Positions 1-9,465 of a stretch of DNA of 62,587 nucleotides are shown in pieces. The stretch is taken from NCBI GenBank assembly GCA_050331455.1, contig JBHJGV010000032.1, positions 1 through 62,587 of the forward strand, written 5' to 3'. A model generated the notes under the pieces. It had not been told where the DNA came from and ran no database searches. It worked only from the letters and a program-made list of their open reading frames with translations. The stretch's first letter is position 1. Every line of letters starts with the position of its first letter. The position numbers were made by a program, and so were the translations under genes. Source of the stretch: CAYUYV01 sp050331455. GTDB taxonomy: Bacteria; Pseudomonadota; Alphaproteobacteria; JAJFIK01.

Positions 1-100
1 CCAAGCCCCAAGCCCCCGTCTTCCGTGTCTGTCTTGCGTGTCCGATTTTTGCCAGGGTGCGGCTTTCGCGCTATGGCTGACGCTCGGTTTTATCGGGTGG

Positions 101-119
101 CGCCGGGCACAGCCCGGCG
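101..119 (+). promoter_or_regulatory. hairpin just upstream of mtnP
   Basis: A perfect 8-bp inverted repeat (CGCCGGGC / GCCCGGCG) with an ACA loop ends a few bases before the mtnP ribosome-binding site. No T-run follows, so it is not a standard intrinsic terminator. It could tune mtnP translation or be the end of an upstream transcript; this is inference only. Confidence 0.35.
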
Positions 120-134
120 GGAAAGGAGCGGCAG

Positions 135-1025
135 GTGGCGGACAGCAATCGGGTCCTGGGGATCATCGGCGGCAGCGGGCTCTACCAGATGGATGCGGTC
201 CGCAACCCGGAATGGCGCCGCGTGGACAGTCCCTGGGGCCGCCCCTCCGACGACCTTCTATTCGGCGCCATCGGGGACCTGCCCGTCGTCTTTCTGCCGC
301 GCCACGGCCGCAGCCACGACCAGGCGCCCAGCACCATCAATTACCGCGCCAATATCGACGCGCTGAAACGGGCGGGGGTGACCGATCTGATCTCCCTCTC
401 GGCGGTCGGGTCTCTGCGCGAGGAGCATGCCCCAGGCTCCTTTGTCCTGGTGGACCAGTTCATCGACCGGACCTTCGCCCGCGAGAAAAGCTTTTTCGGC
501 CAGGGCTTCGTGGCCCATGTCTCCATGGCCCACCCGGTCTGTCCCAATCTGCTGGACGCCCTCGCCGCGGCCGGTGAGGGGGCCGGCATCCCGCTCCACC
601 GGGGCGGCACCTATCTGGTCATGGAGGGTCCGCAATTCTCGTCCCTTGCGGAGTCCAATCTCTACCGGTCCTGGGGCTGCACGGTGATCGGCATGACCAA
701 CATGCCCGAGGCCAAACTCGCCCGGGAAGCTGAGCTTCCCTATGCCAGCGTGGCCATGGTGACCGATTACGACTGCTGGCACGAAGACCACGAGCATGTG
801 GATGTGGCCTCGGTGGTGGCGGTTCTCCATGCCAATGCCGACAAGGCGCGTTCCCTGGTTGCGGCCGTCGCCGGCGTTCTGGGCCCGACCCGCAAGGCTT
901 GTTCCCTGGGCATCGAGACCGCCCTCGACACCGCCGTCATCACGCCGCGCGAGGCCTGGGACCCGGCCCTGGTGGCCAAGCTCGACGCCGTCGCCGGCCG
1001 GGTGATCGGGCCCAAGGCTCGCTGA
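135..1025 (+). CDS. mtnP: S-methyl-5'-thioadenosine phosphorylase
   Basis: Cytosolic enzyme that phosphorolyses methylthioadenosine, the by-product of polyamine and quorum-signal synthesis, to adenine and 5-methylthioribose-1-phosphate. The 296-residue protein has the PNP/MTAP family phosphate-site glycine motif (GGSG, residues 12-15), RHGRSH (56-61), MEGPQFSS (163-170) and the MTNMPEAKLARE segment (188-199) typical of MTAP. The length is normal. The start is GTG at 135, preceded by GGAGCGG. It heads an operon with apt, mtnA and a class II aldolase, which supports MTA rather than guanosine or inosine as substrate. Some relatives use methylthioinosine instead, and I cannot exclude that from sequence. 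Confidence 0.93.
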   Translation: MADSNRVLGIIGGSGLYQMDAVRNPEWRRVDSPWGRPSDDLLFGAIGDLPVVFLPRHGRSHDQAPSTINYRANIDALKRAGVTDLISLSAVGSLREEHAPGSFVLVDQFIDRTFAREKSFFGQGFVAHVSMAHPVCPNLLDALAAAGEGAGIPLHRGGTYLVMEGPQFSSLAESNLYRSWGCTVIGMTNMPEAKLAREAELPYASVAMVTDYDCWHEDHEHVDVASVVAVLHANADKARSLVAAVAGVLGPTRKACSLGIETALDTAVITPREAWDPALVAKLDAVAGRVIGPKAR

Positions 1026-1112
1026 GCGCCCGCAGTCCCCGGCCCCATGCCGCCTGCCACTCCGTTTGTTGTTCCGCCTACTGACAAGAAACCTCTCGAG
1101 AGACCGTTGCCC

Positions 1113-1643
1113 ATGATTGACCTGAAGTCGAAGATCCGCACGATCCCGGATTATCCCAAGCCCGGTATCATGTTCCGGGACATCACGACGCTGATCGGCG
1201 ATGCCGAGGCTTTCAGCGCCTGCGTGGATCAGCTCCTGGGTGTGACGGACGGGATTCCGTTCGATCACGTGGCCGGTATCGAGGCCCGGGGCTTCATTTT
1301 CGGCGGCGCCATGGCCCATCGGCTCAGTTGCGGTTTCATCCCCATCCGCAAAAAGGGAAAATTGCCGTGGGATGTCATTTCGCACGAGTATGACCTCGAA
1401 TATGGTACGGATGTCGTCGAGGTACACCGGGATGCGGTACGCTCGGGGGATCGGGTCTTGCTGGTCGACGACCTGCTGGCCACGGGCGGCACGGCAGAAG
1501 CGGGCATTGCGCTCCTTGAAAAACTCGGCGGCGCGGTGGTGGGCTGCGGCTTCATCGTCGATCTGCCGGATCTTGGAGGGCGGCGCCGGCTCGAGGCCAT
1601 CGGCAAGACCGTCCATACCCTGATCGAATTCGATGGTGAATAA
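1113..1643 (+). CDS. apt: adenine phosphoribosyltransferase
   Basis: Converts adenine plus PRPP to AMP and pyrophosphate in the cytosol. I chose the ATG at 1113, giving 176 residues and the family-typical beginning MIDLKSKIRTIPDYPKPGI. An in-frame upstream ATG at 1047 would add 22 non-conserved residues. The PRPP-binding loop VLLVDDLLATGGTA is at residues 115-128, and the GIEARGFIFGG segment (55-65) is characteristic. Its position between mtnP and mtnA makes sense: it recovers the adenine released by MtnP. The gap after mtnP is 87 bp and to mtnA 42 bp, so co-transcription is likely. Confidence 0.95.
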   Translation: MIDLKSKIRTIPDYPKPGIMFRDITTLIGDAEAFSACVDQLLGVTDGIPFDHVAGIEARGFIFGGAMAHRLSCGFIPIRKKGKLPWDVISHEYDLEYGTDVVEVHRDAVRSGDRVLLVDDLLATGGTAEAGIALLEKLGGAVVGCGFIVDLPDLGGRRRLEAIGKTVHTLIEFDGE

Positions 1644-1685
1644 GAAACGCTCCGCCTGCGCCGGAGACACTGTGGGAGCCCCGCC

Positions 1686-2775
<1,090 letters not shown>

Positions 2776-2783
<8 letters not shown>

Positions 2784-3588
2784 TCGCTTCCCCATGGGGT
2801 ACGGCGCAGGGGCGGGCGATCGCATGCTGGAAGAACGATACGGGGAGGATTACGCCCCCCGTCTTGCCGTGGTGGAAACGGCCCAGGCGATGGCTGAGTC
2901 CGGCTTGTCCCCGGGCACATCCGGCAATGTGTCGGCCCGGGCTGACGAGTCCGGCGCGATGCTGATCACGCCCACGGGCGTGCCCTATGCCGATCTCAGC
3001 GTCGAGACCATCGTGCGGGTCGAAGCCGATGGCACCGTTGATGAGGAGCAGTTGCGCCCCTCCAGCGAATGGCATTTCCACCACGCCATCTACCGCGCCC
3101 ATCCGGATGCGGGCGGCATCGTCCACACCCATTCCCTGTCGGCCACGGCCCTGTCCTGCACCCGCCATGCCATCCCGGCCTTCCACTATATGGTTGCCAT
3201 AGCGGGTGGACGGAGCATCCGCTGCGCCGACTACGCCACTTTCGGGACCGAGGCCCTGGCCCAATCGGTGCTCCGGGCCCTTGAAGGCCGGCGCGCCTGC
3301 CTCATGGCGAATCACGGCCAGGTGGCCCTCGGTCTCTCTCCCCAGCTTGCCCTGGCGCTTGCCCACGAGGTGGAGGTGCTGGCGGCTCAATATGTCCAGG
3401 TCTTGAGCATGGGCGGCGGCTATGTGCTCAGCGACGAGGAAATGGACCGGGTCATCGAGAAGTTCCACAGCTACGGGCAGCAGGGAGAAGAAGGCACCGG
3501 CGATGATGAGGACCGAGCCCGGGGTGGTGACGCCGCCGCCGGTCCGCTTCCGGACGATGACTTCTCCGATGTCGAGATGGGCTTTTAG
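2776..3588 (+). CDS. class II aldolase, probable methylthioribulose-1-phosphate aldolase (DHAP shunt)
   Basis: Zinc-dependent class II (AraD/FucA) aldolase fold. Expected catalytic and metal residues are all present: Glu98 in SSEWHFH, His117 and His119 in VHTHS, and His180 in MANHG. In the DHAP shunt such an enzyme (Ald2) splits methylthioribulose-1-phosphate into dihydroxyacetone phosphate and methylthioacetaldehyde. The start is ATG 2776, overlapping the mtnA stop; later in-frame ATGs at 2797 and 2824 are alternatives. After about residue 225 there is an acidic, low-complexity tail of about 45 residues, unusual for the family. The alternative reading is MtnB dehydratase, also of this fold, but no mtnC, mtnD or mtnE follows, so I favour the aldolase. 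Confidence 0.8.
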
Positions 3589-3923
3589 CGCTAGCTGCCC
3601 GGATTTGGTTCCGGCGCACGGGAGCGGGCCGCGACCGCACCGATCGGGGTACCGCCGATGGGGGCCGATGGAGTCGGCGTTCCGGCGGAGTCATCCGCAT
3701 GCCGCTGTTTTACGGGCCGTAGCCTGAATTCTGCCCGGGAAATGCCCTACTCCCGACGGGAGAATGACGGGACTGAGGGAGACGAGCCCGGGGGCATTCG
3801 GGCTCACAATGGGGTGTGCCGTCGACAGTGGCGGACGGGTTTGCTAGGGTCCGCGCCGAAATCGGGGGATAGAGCCGGGTATGGGCGGGCTCCGGCAGCC
3901 TTCAAAACAGAGGTTTTGCGGCT
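3589..3923. other. intergenic region upstream of the first RTX protein
   Basis: No credible coding sequence. It contains a 7-bp inverted repeat (GAGCCCG at 3784-3790 and CGGGCTC at 3799-3805) without a T-run. A near sigma-54 motif at 3829-3844 has the wrong spacing (GG-N11-GC). The promoter of the RTX gene presumably lies here, but I cannot place it. Confidence 0.5.
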
Positions 3924-6461
3924 ATGGATATCGAGTTGAGTACACTCGACGGGCAAGACGGCTTTTTACTGAACGGATCCGACACCTTCGGCTATGCCGG
4001 GACCTCCGTGTCCGGCCTGGGCGATCTGAATAGCGACGGATTCGACGATTTTATCATTGGTGCACCCGGCGATGGTGCCGGGCGCACTGGTTCGGCAAAT
4101 GCTGCGTTTATCGTGTTCGGTTCGCCCGATCTTGACATCGCGCGTGTTGTCGCGGCGCTCGATCTTGGGGATCTCGATGGGCGTGACGGCTTTACGCTCG
4201 TGTCCGACGATCCGGCGGCCCGGGCGGGATTGGCCGTCTCCGGCGCCGGCGATGTCAATGGGGATGGCATTGCCGATCTTGTGATCGGAGCCCCCGATGC
4301 GGACAGCGCTGGTGAAACATTCGTCGTGTTCGGGGCCACGGATTTCGGTGTGAGCGGCGCCGATGAGACCGTTGATCTGTCCGCCCTGGACGGCACCAAC
4401 GGATTTGTTCTGACCGGCGTCTCACCCGGTGACGCCAGCGGCACGGCGCTCTCCGATGCCGGCGACATCAATGGCGACGGCATTGGAGATATCCTGATCG
4501 ATGTGCCGGGCGCCGCCGCCAATGGCGATCCTCTCGCCGGCCAGACCTATGTTGCTTTCGGCAGCACGGATTTCGGAACGGGCGCGCCCTCCGCGGCCTT
4601 TGCGCTGTCATCCCTCGACGGGCGCAACGGTTTCGTTCTGGACGGTCCCGCCGGCGTCGCGGACACCCAGCGGTCCGTGTCCGGAGCGGGCGATATCAAC
4701 GCAGATGGTATCGACGATGTGATCGTCGGTATCAGTGCCACCGCCGGCAGTGCCGCGGGCGCAAGTTATGTGGTCTTCGGCTCCACAGGCTTCGGCGCGA
4801 CGGGCAGCGCCGCTGCGATCGACCTCTCGGCGCTCGACGGGGTCAACGGTTTCGTGCTGACCGGAGCCAATGGCGGCGATGCCAGTGGTTTTTCCGTGTC
4901 CGGTGCAGGCGATGTCAACAATGATGGGACGGACGATCTCATCATTGGTGCACCTTCTGCCGATCCCGGGACCCGCGACGGAGCCGGCGAAAGTTATGTC
5001 GTGTTCGGGGGGACGGGCCTCGGCCCGACGGTGGATCTGTCGGCCCTCGACGGGGTTAATGGTTTTGTGGTGGCCGGTGCCGACACCGGCGACGGAAGTG
5101 GTGGGGCTGTATCGGGCGCCGGCGACGTCAATGGCGACGGCATCGACGACATTATCATCGGCGGCGACTCGGTCGGCGGTACTGTACTTTTCGGATCCTC
5201 CGCCTTCGGCTCCACGGGAGCCGCTCCGGTGATCGATCTGTCCGGTCTGCCGGCGACTGACGGGTTCAAGATTGCCGGTGTGAGTGAATTCGACGGCACG
5301 GGCACGTCCGTGTCCGGCGCCGGCGATGTCAATGGGGACGGGGTTGCCGATGTGCTGCTCGGCGCGCCGCTCACCAATGTGGACAGTGTCGTGGACGCCG
5401 GGTCCGCGGCCCTCGTGTTCGGCACGGAGCCCGCGCCCGAACCGGGCAGCGAAACCGTTGGGACCGATGGCGAGGACACGCTGACCGGCGGCACCGGGGA
5501 TGACACGCTCGACGGCGGCGCCGGAAACGATGCGATCAATGGCCAGTTCGGCAATGACAGCGTGCTTGGCGGAGCCGGTGACGACAATCTGGACGGCGCA
5601 GGCGGTGAAGACACCATGGCGGGCGGGGCCGGTGACGACACGCTCGATGGGTCCGCCGGCTCCGACCTCCTGCTGGGGGGGTCGGGCAATGACAGTCTGA
5701 ATGGCGACCGGGAGGAAGACACCATTCTGGGCAATGCGGGTGATGACCTGATCGAGGGGGGCACCGGCGGTGACAGCCTGATCGGCGGCACCGGAAATGA
5801 CACCATTACCGATTCATCGGGCCAGGATTTCCTCTCGGGCGGCGCCGGTGACGATGTGCTCAATGGCGGCTTCAGCGACGATACGCTGGACGGCGGTACT
5901 GGCAATGATCTGCTTTTGGGCGACCCGGGGACGGACAGTCTCGACGGCGGCTCCGGAGATGACACCCTCGACGGCGGCAATGGCGACGATCAATTGATCG
6001 GCGGCACGGGCAACGACTCCCTTGAAGGCGGCATTGGCGAGGATGGGCTCAACGGCGGCGACAACAACGACACTCTGGATGGGGGCGACGGTGAAGACAG
6101 CCTCGAGGGCGGCCGAGGGGCCGACAGTCTGATCGGCGGTGACGGGGCCGACAGGCTCAACGGGGGCGGCGGCAATGATACGCTCACCGGTGGTCTGCGC
6201 GACGACGTGTTCCGCGTCGAAGGTGTGTTCGACGATGATCTGTTGACGGATTTCACGGGCGGTGAAGACATTTTCGATGCCCAGGGTACGGGCGAGACCT
6301 TCGATACGTTCGATGTTACGAATGACGGTGTCGTGGATGCCGCCGATGTGGGGGCCACTGTTGCTATCGCCGGGGGGACGTCCTTGGTGCTGACCTTCAG
6401 CGAAGGAACGGTGACGTTCGAGAATGTCCTCAGCCTTGCCGAGGCTGACGCCCTCTTTTGA
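3924..6461 (+). CDS. type I secreted protein: seven-bladed FG-GAP propeller plus RTX repeats
   Basis: 845 residues, strongly acidic, no N-terminal signal peptide, so probably secreted by a type I (ABC/MFP/TolC) system. Residues ~2-505 hold seven FG-GAP/integrin-alpha-like repeats of about 70 residues, each with a core like VSGAGDVNGDGIDDLIIG and ending in VVFG. Seven copies would close one beta-propeller, with Ca-binding DxNxDG loops. Residues ~511-762 are RTX nonapeptides (GGxGxDxLx), expected to fold on extracellular calcium. The last ~80 residues (TFDTFDVTNDGVVDAADVG then a hydrophobic stretch) are the likely secretion signal and match the end of the 2180-residue protein at 55852. No enzymatic domain is visible; a calcium-dependent surface or matrix role is inferred. 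No transporter is nearby. Confidence 0.88.
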   Translation: MDIELSTLDGQDGFLLNGSDTFGYAGTSVSGLGDLNSDGFDDFIIGAPGDGAGRTGSANAAFIVFGSPDLDIARVVAALDLGDLDGRDGFTLVSDDPAARAGLAVSGAGDVNGDGIADLVIGAPDADSAGETFVVFGATDFGVSGADETVDLSALDGTNGFVLTGVSPGDASGTALSDAGDINGDGIGDILIDVPGAAANGDPLAGQTYVAFGSTDFGTGAPSAAFALSSLDGRNGFVLDGPAGVADTQRSVSGAGDINADGIDDVIVGISATAGSAAGASYVVFGSTGFGATGSAAAIDLSALDGVNGFVLTGANGGDASGFSVSGAGDVNNDGTDDLIIGAPSADPGTRDGAGESYVVFGGTGLGPTVDLSALDGVNGFVVAGADTGDGSGGAVSGAGDVNGDGIDDIIIGGDSVGGTVLFGSSAFGSTGAAPVIDLSGLPATDGFKIAGVSEFDGTGTSVSGAGDVNGDGVADVLLGAPLTNVDSVVDAGSAALVFGTEPAPEPGSETVGTDGEDTLTGGTGDDTLDGGAGNDAINGQFGNDSVLGGAGDDNLDGAGGEDTMAGGAGDDTLDGSAGSDLLLGGSGNDSLNGDREEDTILGNAGDDLIEGGTGGDSLIGGTGNDTITDSSGQDFLSGGAGDDVLNGGFSDDTLDGGTGNDLLLGDPGTDSLDGGSGDDTLDGGNGDDQLIGGTGNDSLEGGIGEDGLNGGDNNDTLDGGDGEDSLEGGRGADSLIGGDGADRLNGGGGNDTLTGGLRDDVFRVEGVFDDDLLTDFTGGEDIFDAQGTGETFDTFDVTNDGVVDAADVGATVAIAGGTSLVLTFSEGTVTFENVLSLAEADALF
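5455..6210 (+). repeat. RTX nonapeptide-coding repeat array
   Basis: Roughly 250 codons of GGxGxDxLx-type nonapeptides inside the preceding gene, with recurring DNA motifs such as GGCGGCACCGG and GACGACACG. This is a protein-level repeat (calcium parallel beta-roll), not a mobile or CRISPR repeat. Confidence 0.85.
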
Positions 6462-6489
6462 TAGGTTGGGCTTCCTGATCTCGCGCTTC

Positions 6490-6524
6490 AGGACACTACG
6501 GCCCGGTTGTTGCCGTGGTGTCCT
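6490..6524 (+). terminator. candidate terminator after the RTX gene
   Basis: A 13-bp stem (AGGACACTACGGC pairing with GCCGTGGTGTCCT, one G-T pair) with a 9-base loop lies 29 bp past the stop codon. The tail is only CTTG, so termination may be weak or Rho-assisted. Confidence 0.5.
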
Positions 6525-7055
6525 CTTGCCCAGGGAAAACAAAAGCTTTTTGGGCGCCGCGCCGCTTTCTGCCTTCTGCTTCACCATCGCTCTGCATGAC
6601 CATTAAGGAAGGTCGGGGCCGCCTTTCTGTCAGCACACGGTGAACCCCTGGCACCTCGTCCTCTTACCTCCCCCCACGCCCGACACCATGGGGTGGTGAT
6701 ACCCCGGAAACCTCCCCTGCCACCGACAAACCTCGCCCGGTGCTTGCCTGCTGCCACGCACGACGACGCGCCCGACGGTTTGGAAGACGATCCGGGCACG
6801 GATGGCACCGAGATTGTCATTACGCCGCCCGACGGCAGTTTCGTCTTCGTGGACCGCCGATTCGGTGGCAATGGGGCGGCCGGGTGACCGTGACCAACCA
6901 CGCCAATATCCAGACGGAAGGTGAAGCGGCTGCCGGGCACGTCGATTCGAGATGCGGCGTGCCGACGGGGACGGTATGATTGGAACACGTGCCGTACCCG
7001 GTGTTCACATGTTCACGTGCGGCGCGTCCCGTAACGCTGGATGCAGGGGGCCGCC
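6525..7055. other. intergenic region, no supported gene
   Basis: About 530 bp. An open frame of 64 codons at 6693-6887 has no recognisable domain and no good ribosome-binding site, so I do not call it. A small palindrome (GGGGT/ACCCC) lies near 6689-6704. The promoter for the amidase is presumably here. Confidence 0.45.
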
Positions 7056-8264
7056 ATGTCGCTCTGGATTGATCTGATCGACGCGTACAAAGTCGCGGAT
7101 ATTGAGTTTCCGCACCTGAAACCGATAACCCTGGCGCAATGGGCCTATCATTCGGATTTCGGCGACAGTGCCCTGGCCAAAGAACATCTGAATTTCGGAG
7201 GCCTTCTGTTCCGGGAGGAATTGCGGGGCCTCGCCGAGCCCGTGACCTTCACGGCTTATGGCGGCCAGGAGACGTACTGCCACTTCAATTCTCTCGAAGA
7301 TTTCATCCGCGGCTATTGGAGTTTCATCGACCGCGCGCCCTATTACGGCTGGCGCGTCGTGGCGAATGATCCCTTCGACTTCATCAATTACATTGGGCCG
7401 ATTTACAACCCGCAGCCCTATTATGTGAGCCGGGTCACCAGCCTGATTGATTACACCGAAGATGCCCTGGGCATTTACTTTGAGGAAGAGGACCGCCCGT
7501 CCCGGAGCGAACGCCCGGACGTGTCGCCGCCGCTCTATGACGTGGTGGACAGCGTGACCATGACGGTCAAAGGCACCCGGCCGCAGAATCTGGAAGGGCT
7601 GATCGTCCATTACGATGCGGCCCGGATCAAATCCGCCCGGGCGCTGCCGCCTGCGGAGCAGGACGAATGGGCCCGGCGCACGCTCGTCTATGGCGGCGGT
7701 CAGGGTCTGCAATATGCCACCATGAGCCGCAGCGGGCGGATCTTCCTGCCCCGGAATTATTCCTGGGACGAGTGGGGTTACCATGCCGGGCGCAGTCTGT
7801 GTCCGGTGACTGGGCGCTCAAGCGTGTCGCGCTATTATGGCGGCCTGGAGATCAACAATCCCGGGCTTGTCCATCCGGACAATCAGTATGGCGTGTTCTG
7901 CCCTTGGTTCAACGCCATCCGGGACCAGAATGGTGCCGTGATCCTGGACGGGCAGGGCCGCTGCACCGTGCGCAGCCTGAATGACGAGCACTACACCCGG
8001 GACCAGGTGCGCTACTCGGACGGCACGGCCAATATAACGCCTGGCTGGTATGTGCCCTTCACACGGGAGCAGATGGAAGCCCTGGTCCAGTCCATCCGTT
8101 TCCTGATGGAAGTGAGCCCAAGTTTCCAGCTCGACCTGGTGCTGGGTCATGACGAGGTCTCGCCGGGCCGCAAGTCGGATCCGGGCGGCGCCATGGACTG
8201 GGACGGCAGGCCGATCACCATGCCGGATTTCCGGCGCGAATTGCGGGACATGTTCGGCCTGTGA
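7056..8264 (+). CDS. amidase_2 (N-acetylmuramoyl-L-alanine amidase) with degenerate glucosaminidase-like N-terminus
   Basis: 402 residues from ATG 7056, which has AGGGGG at good spacing; ATG 7041 is less likely. Residues ~20-110 resemble the FlgJ/Acm glucosaminidase core (LAQWAYHSDFGDSALAKEH, NFGGL, FIRGYWSFI), but the position usually held by the catalytic Glu is His32. Residues ~180-385 resemble the T7-lysozyme/AmiD zinc amidase: IVHYDAAR with His185, GYHAGRS, and GHDEVSPGRKSDPGG with His365, Lys373 and Asp375. The His-x9-Asp and Lys two residues before Asp match AmiD. I see no signal peptide, so it may be exported by a phage-type or other route, or act on endocytosed or lysed walls. The role is probably cutting the stem peptide from MurNAc. 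Phage origin is possible, but no phage genes adjoin it. Confidence 0.7.
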   Translation: MSLWIDLIDAYKVADIEFPHLKPITLAQWAYHSDFGDSALAKEHLNFGGLLFREELRGLAEPVTFTAYGGQETYCHFNSLEDFIRGYWSFIDRAPYYGWRVVANDPFDFINYIGPIYNPQPYYVSRVTSLIDYTEDALGIYFEEEDRPSRSERPDVSPPLYDVVDSVTMTVKGTRPQNLEGLIVHYDAARIKSARALPPAEQDEWARRTLVYGGGQGLQYATMSRSGRIFLPRNYSWDEWGYHAGRSLCPVTGRSSVSRYYGGLEINNPGLVHPDNQYGVFCPWFNAIRDQNGAVILDGQGRCTVRSLNDEHYTRDQVRYSDGTANITPGWYVPFTREQMEALVQSIRFLMEVSPSFQLDLVLGHDEVSPGRKSDPGGAMDWDGRPITMPDFRRELRDMFGL

Positions 8265-8294
8265 GGGGCGTTCGGCGGGCGGTCCGGCGGCGGT

Positions 8295-9110
8295 TCACAT
8301 CATGACGCGGAAGGTGGCGAGGACGCCGCCATAGGTCAGGTCCAGAAAGCCGCTGAAGTCCGGGAGGTCCACATCGGCGTCCACACGGACAAAATTATAA
8401 CCAAGGCCGACGCCTGTGTTGCGGGTTACGTCGAGGTCGATGCCCACCATCGTGTCCCAAACCAGCCCGGACACCTGATCGCCGGAATAGGTGAAGACAT
8501 CCGTGGCGCTGCGCAGCTTGATCCGCGGCGTGACGTGCACCTGGCTGCGCAGGCCGATGGTGGGCAGGGGAACCGGGGCGCCCGCCGCCTCGTCGATGCC
8601 GAGATCGGGTGCCGTGAGGGCCACATCCACATCGGAGGCCTGGAGCCCGACCGTGATCCCCGCCTCGTGGCGGGCGCCGCTCAGCACCATGAATGTGTAG
8701 TGAAATCGGGCGATATCGGCGGCGAAGCGGGAGGAGACGGGCGTTTCCGCCGTCACGGTTTCTTCGCCGAATCGGATCTGCGAGGTGACGGTCGTGTCGG
8801 CCTCCCGGTCCAGGGTGAAATAGCTGGCTTCGACCACATGGCGCCGGCGCGCACCGAAGCGCACGGCTGCGCCCACGCGCAGCGCCTGTCCGTCCCGCGG
8901 CAGACCCAGATCCTCCTCGCCGTCGATGGGCGTACCGTCGCCGAGGGTCTCGGAGTCCACCTGGAACCGCGTATCCGTCCCGGTAAAGAACACCCCGCCC
9001 CAGGCTTCGAAGCGCGGGCGGTGCGGCGGCTCGTTCCCACCTGCCAGGGCGGGGGTGGAGGCGGTCACCAGGACAAGAAGGAAGACCAAAGGTGTCCGCA
9101 CACGACGCAC
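8295..9110 (-). CDS. outer-membrane beta-barrel protein, function unknown
   Basis: 271 residues from a GTG start with GGGAAG upstream. The N-terminus is a clear Sec signal peptide (basic MRRVR, hydrophobic core, cut after TPALA). The rest has alternating hydrophobic/polar strands and ends with FRVMM, after strands such as TGVGLGYNFVRVDADVD and GFLDLTYGGVLATF, typical of an 8- to 12-strand outer-membrane barrel. No specific family is recognised. It converges with the amidase gene (31-bp gap) and stands alone otherwise. Confidence 0.7.
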   Translation of the reverse strand: MRRVRTPLVFLLVLVTASTPALAGGNEPPHRPRFEAWGGVFFTGTDTRFQVDSETLGDGTPIDGEEDLGLPRDGQALRVGAAVRFGARRRHVVEASYFTLDREADTTVTSQIRFGEETVTAETPVSSRFAADIARFHYTFMVLSGARHEAGITVGLQASDVDVALTAPDLGIDEAAGAPVPLPTIGLRSQVHVTPRIKLRSATDVFTYSGDQVSGLVWDTMVGIDLDVTRNTGVGLGYNFVRVDADVDLPDFSGFLDLTYGGVLATFRVMM

Positions 9111-9220
9111 GTTGTTCTTCCCCTTTACCCTGACCCCGTTGGTCAGTATGGCGGATCCGGGTTAGCGGGACCCTAAACCGGTAAGGCGGGGGAAGGGGCG
9201 GCCAAAGGGAGGGTCCGCAG

Positions 9221-9446
9221 GGCGGATCCTCATCCGCCGCTGGGCATCCCCGCGGTGCGGCACCTGTGATGGGGCACGGCCCATCCTGCGGGTTTCATGA
9301 TTTTGAAAGATCTGTATAAAGATGGGGTGGGTGGGCCTTGGCCCGCCGGCGGTGCCTTCCGCCGGGTACGGCGGGTGTGGGTGATCCCGGCGGCGGATTG
9401 AAATCCGCCCTACGGATGGCACGGCCCATCCTGCGGGTTTCATGAT
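9221..9446. repeat. REP-like palindromic element with a 29-bp direct repeat
   Basis: Two short hairpins of the same type, GGCGGAT-CCTC-ATCCGCC (9221-9238) and GGCGGAT-TGA-ATCCGCC (9393-9409), flank a GC-rich palindrome around 9347-9367 (CCGGCGG/CCGCCGG). An exact 29-bp direct repeat occurs at 9273-9301 and 9418-9446 (begins GGCACGGCCCATCC). The array fills the space downstream of the transketolase-like gene. This layout is typical of REP/BIME intergenic elements; no RAYT transposase is in the window. Confidence 0.7.
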
Positions 9447-9465
9447 ACCGCGCGGGCCCGTCGTC

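Noticed and set aside
3829..3844. Sigma-54-like motif upstream of the first RTX gene
   Set aside because: TGGC and TTGC are present but the GG-GC spacing is 11, not 10, and the gene is not flagellar.
5455..6210. Possible CRISPR or satellite array
   Set aside because: The periodicity is explained by RTX nonapeptide codons within an intact gene; there are no conserved direct repeats with unique spacers.
6693..6887. Small open frame of 64 codons
   Set aside because: No ribosome-binding site, no recognisable domain, Pro-rich start typical of random GC-rich DNA.
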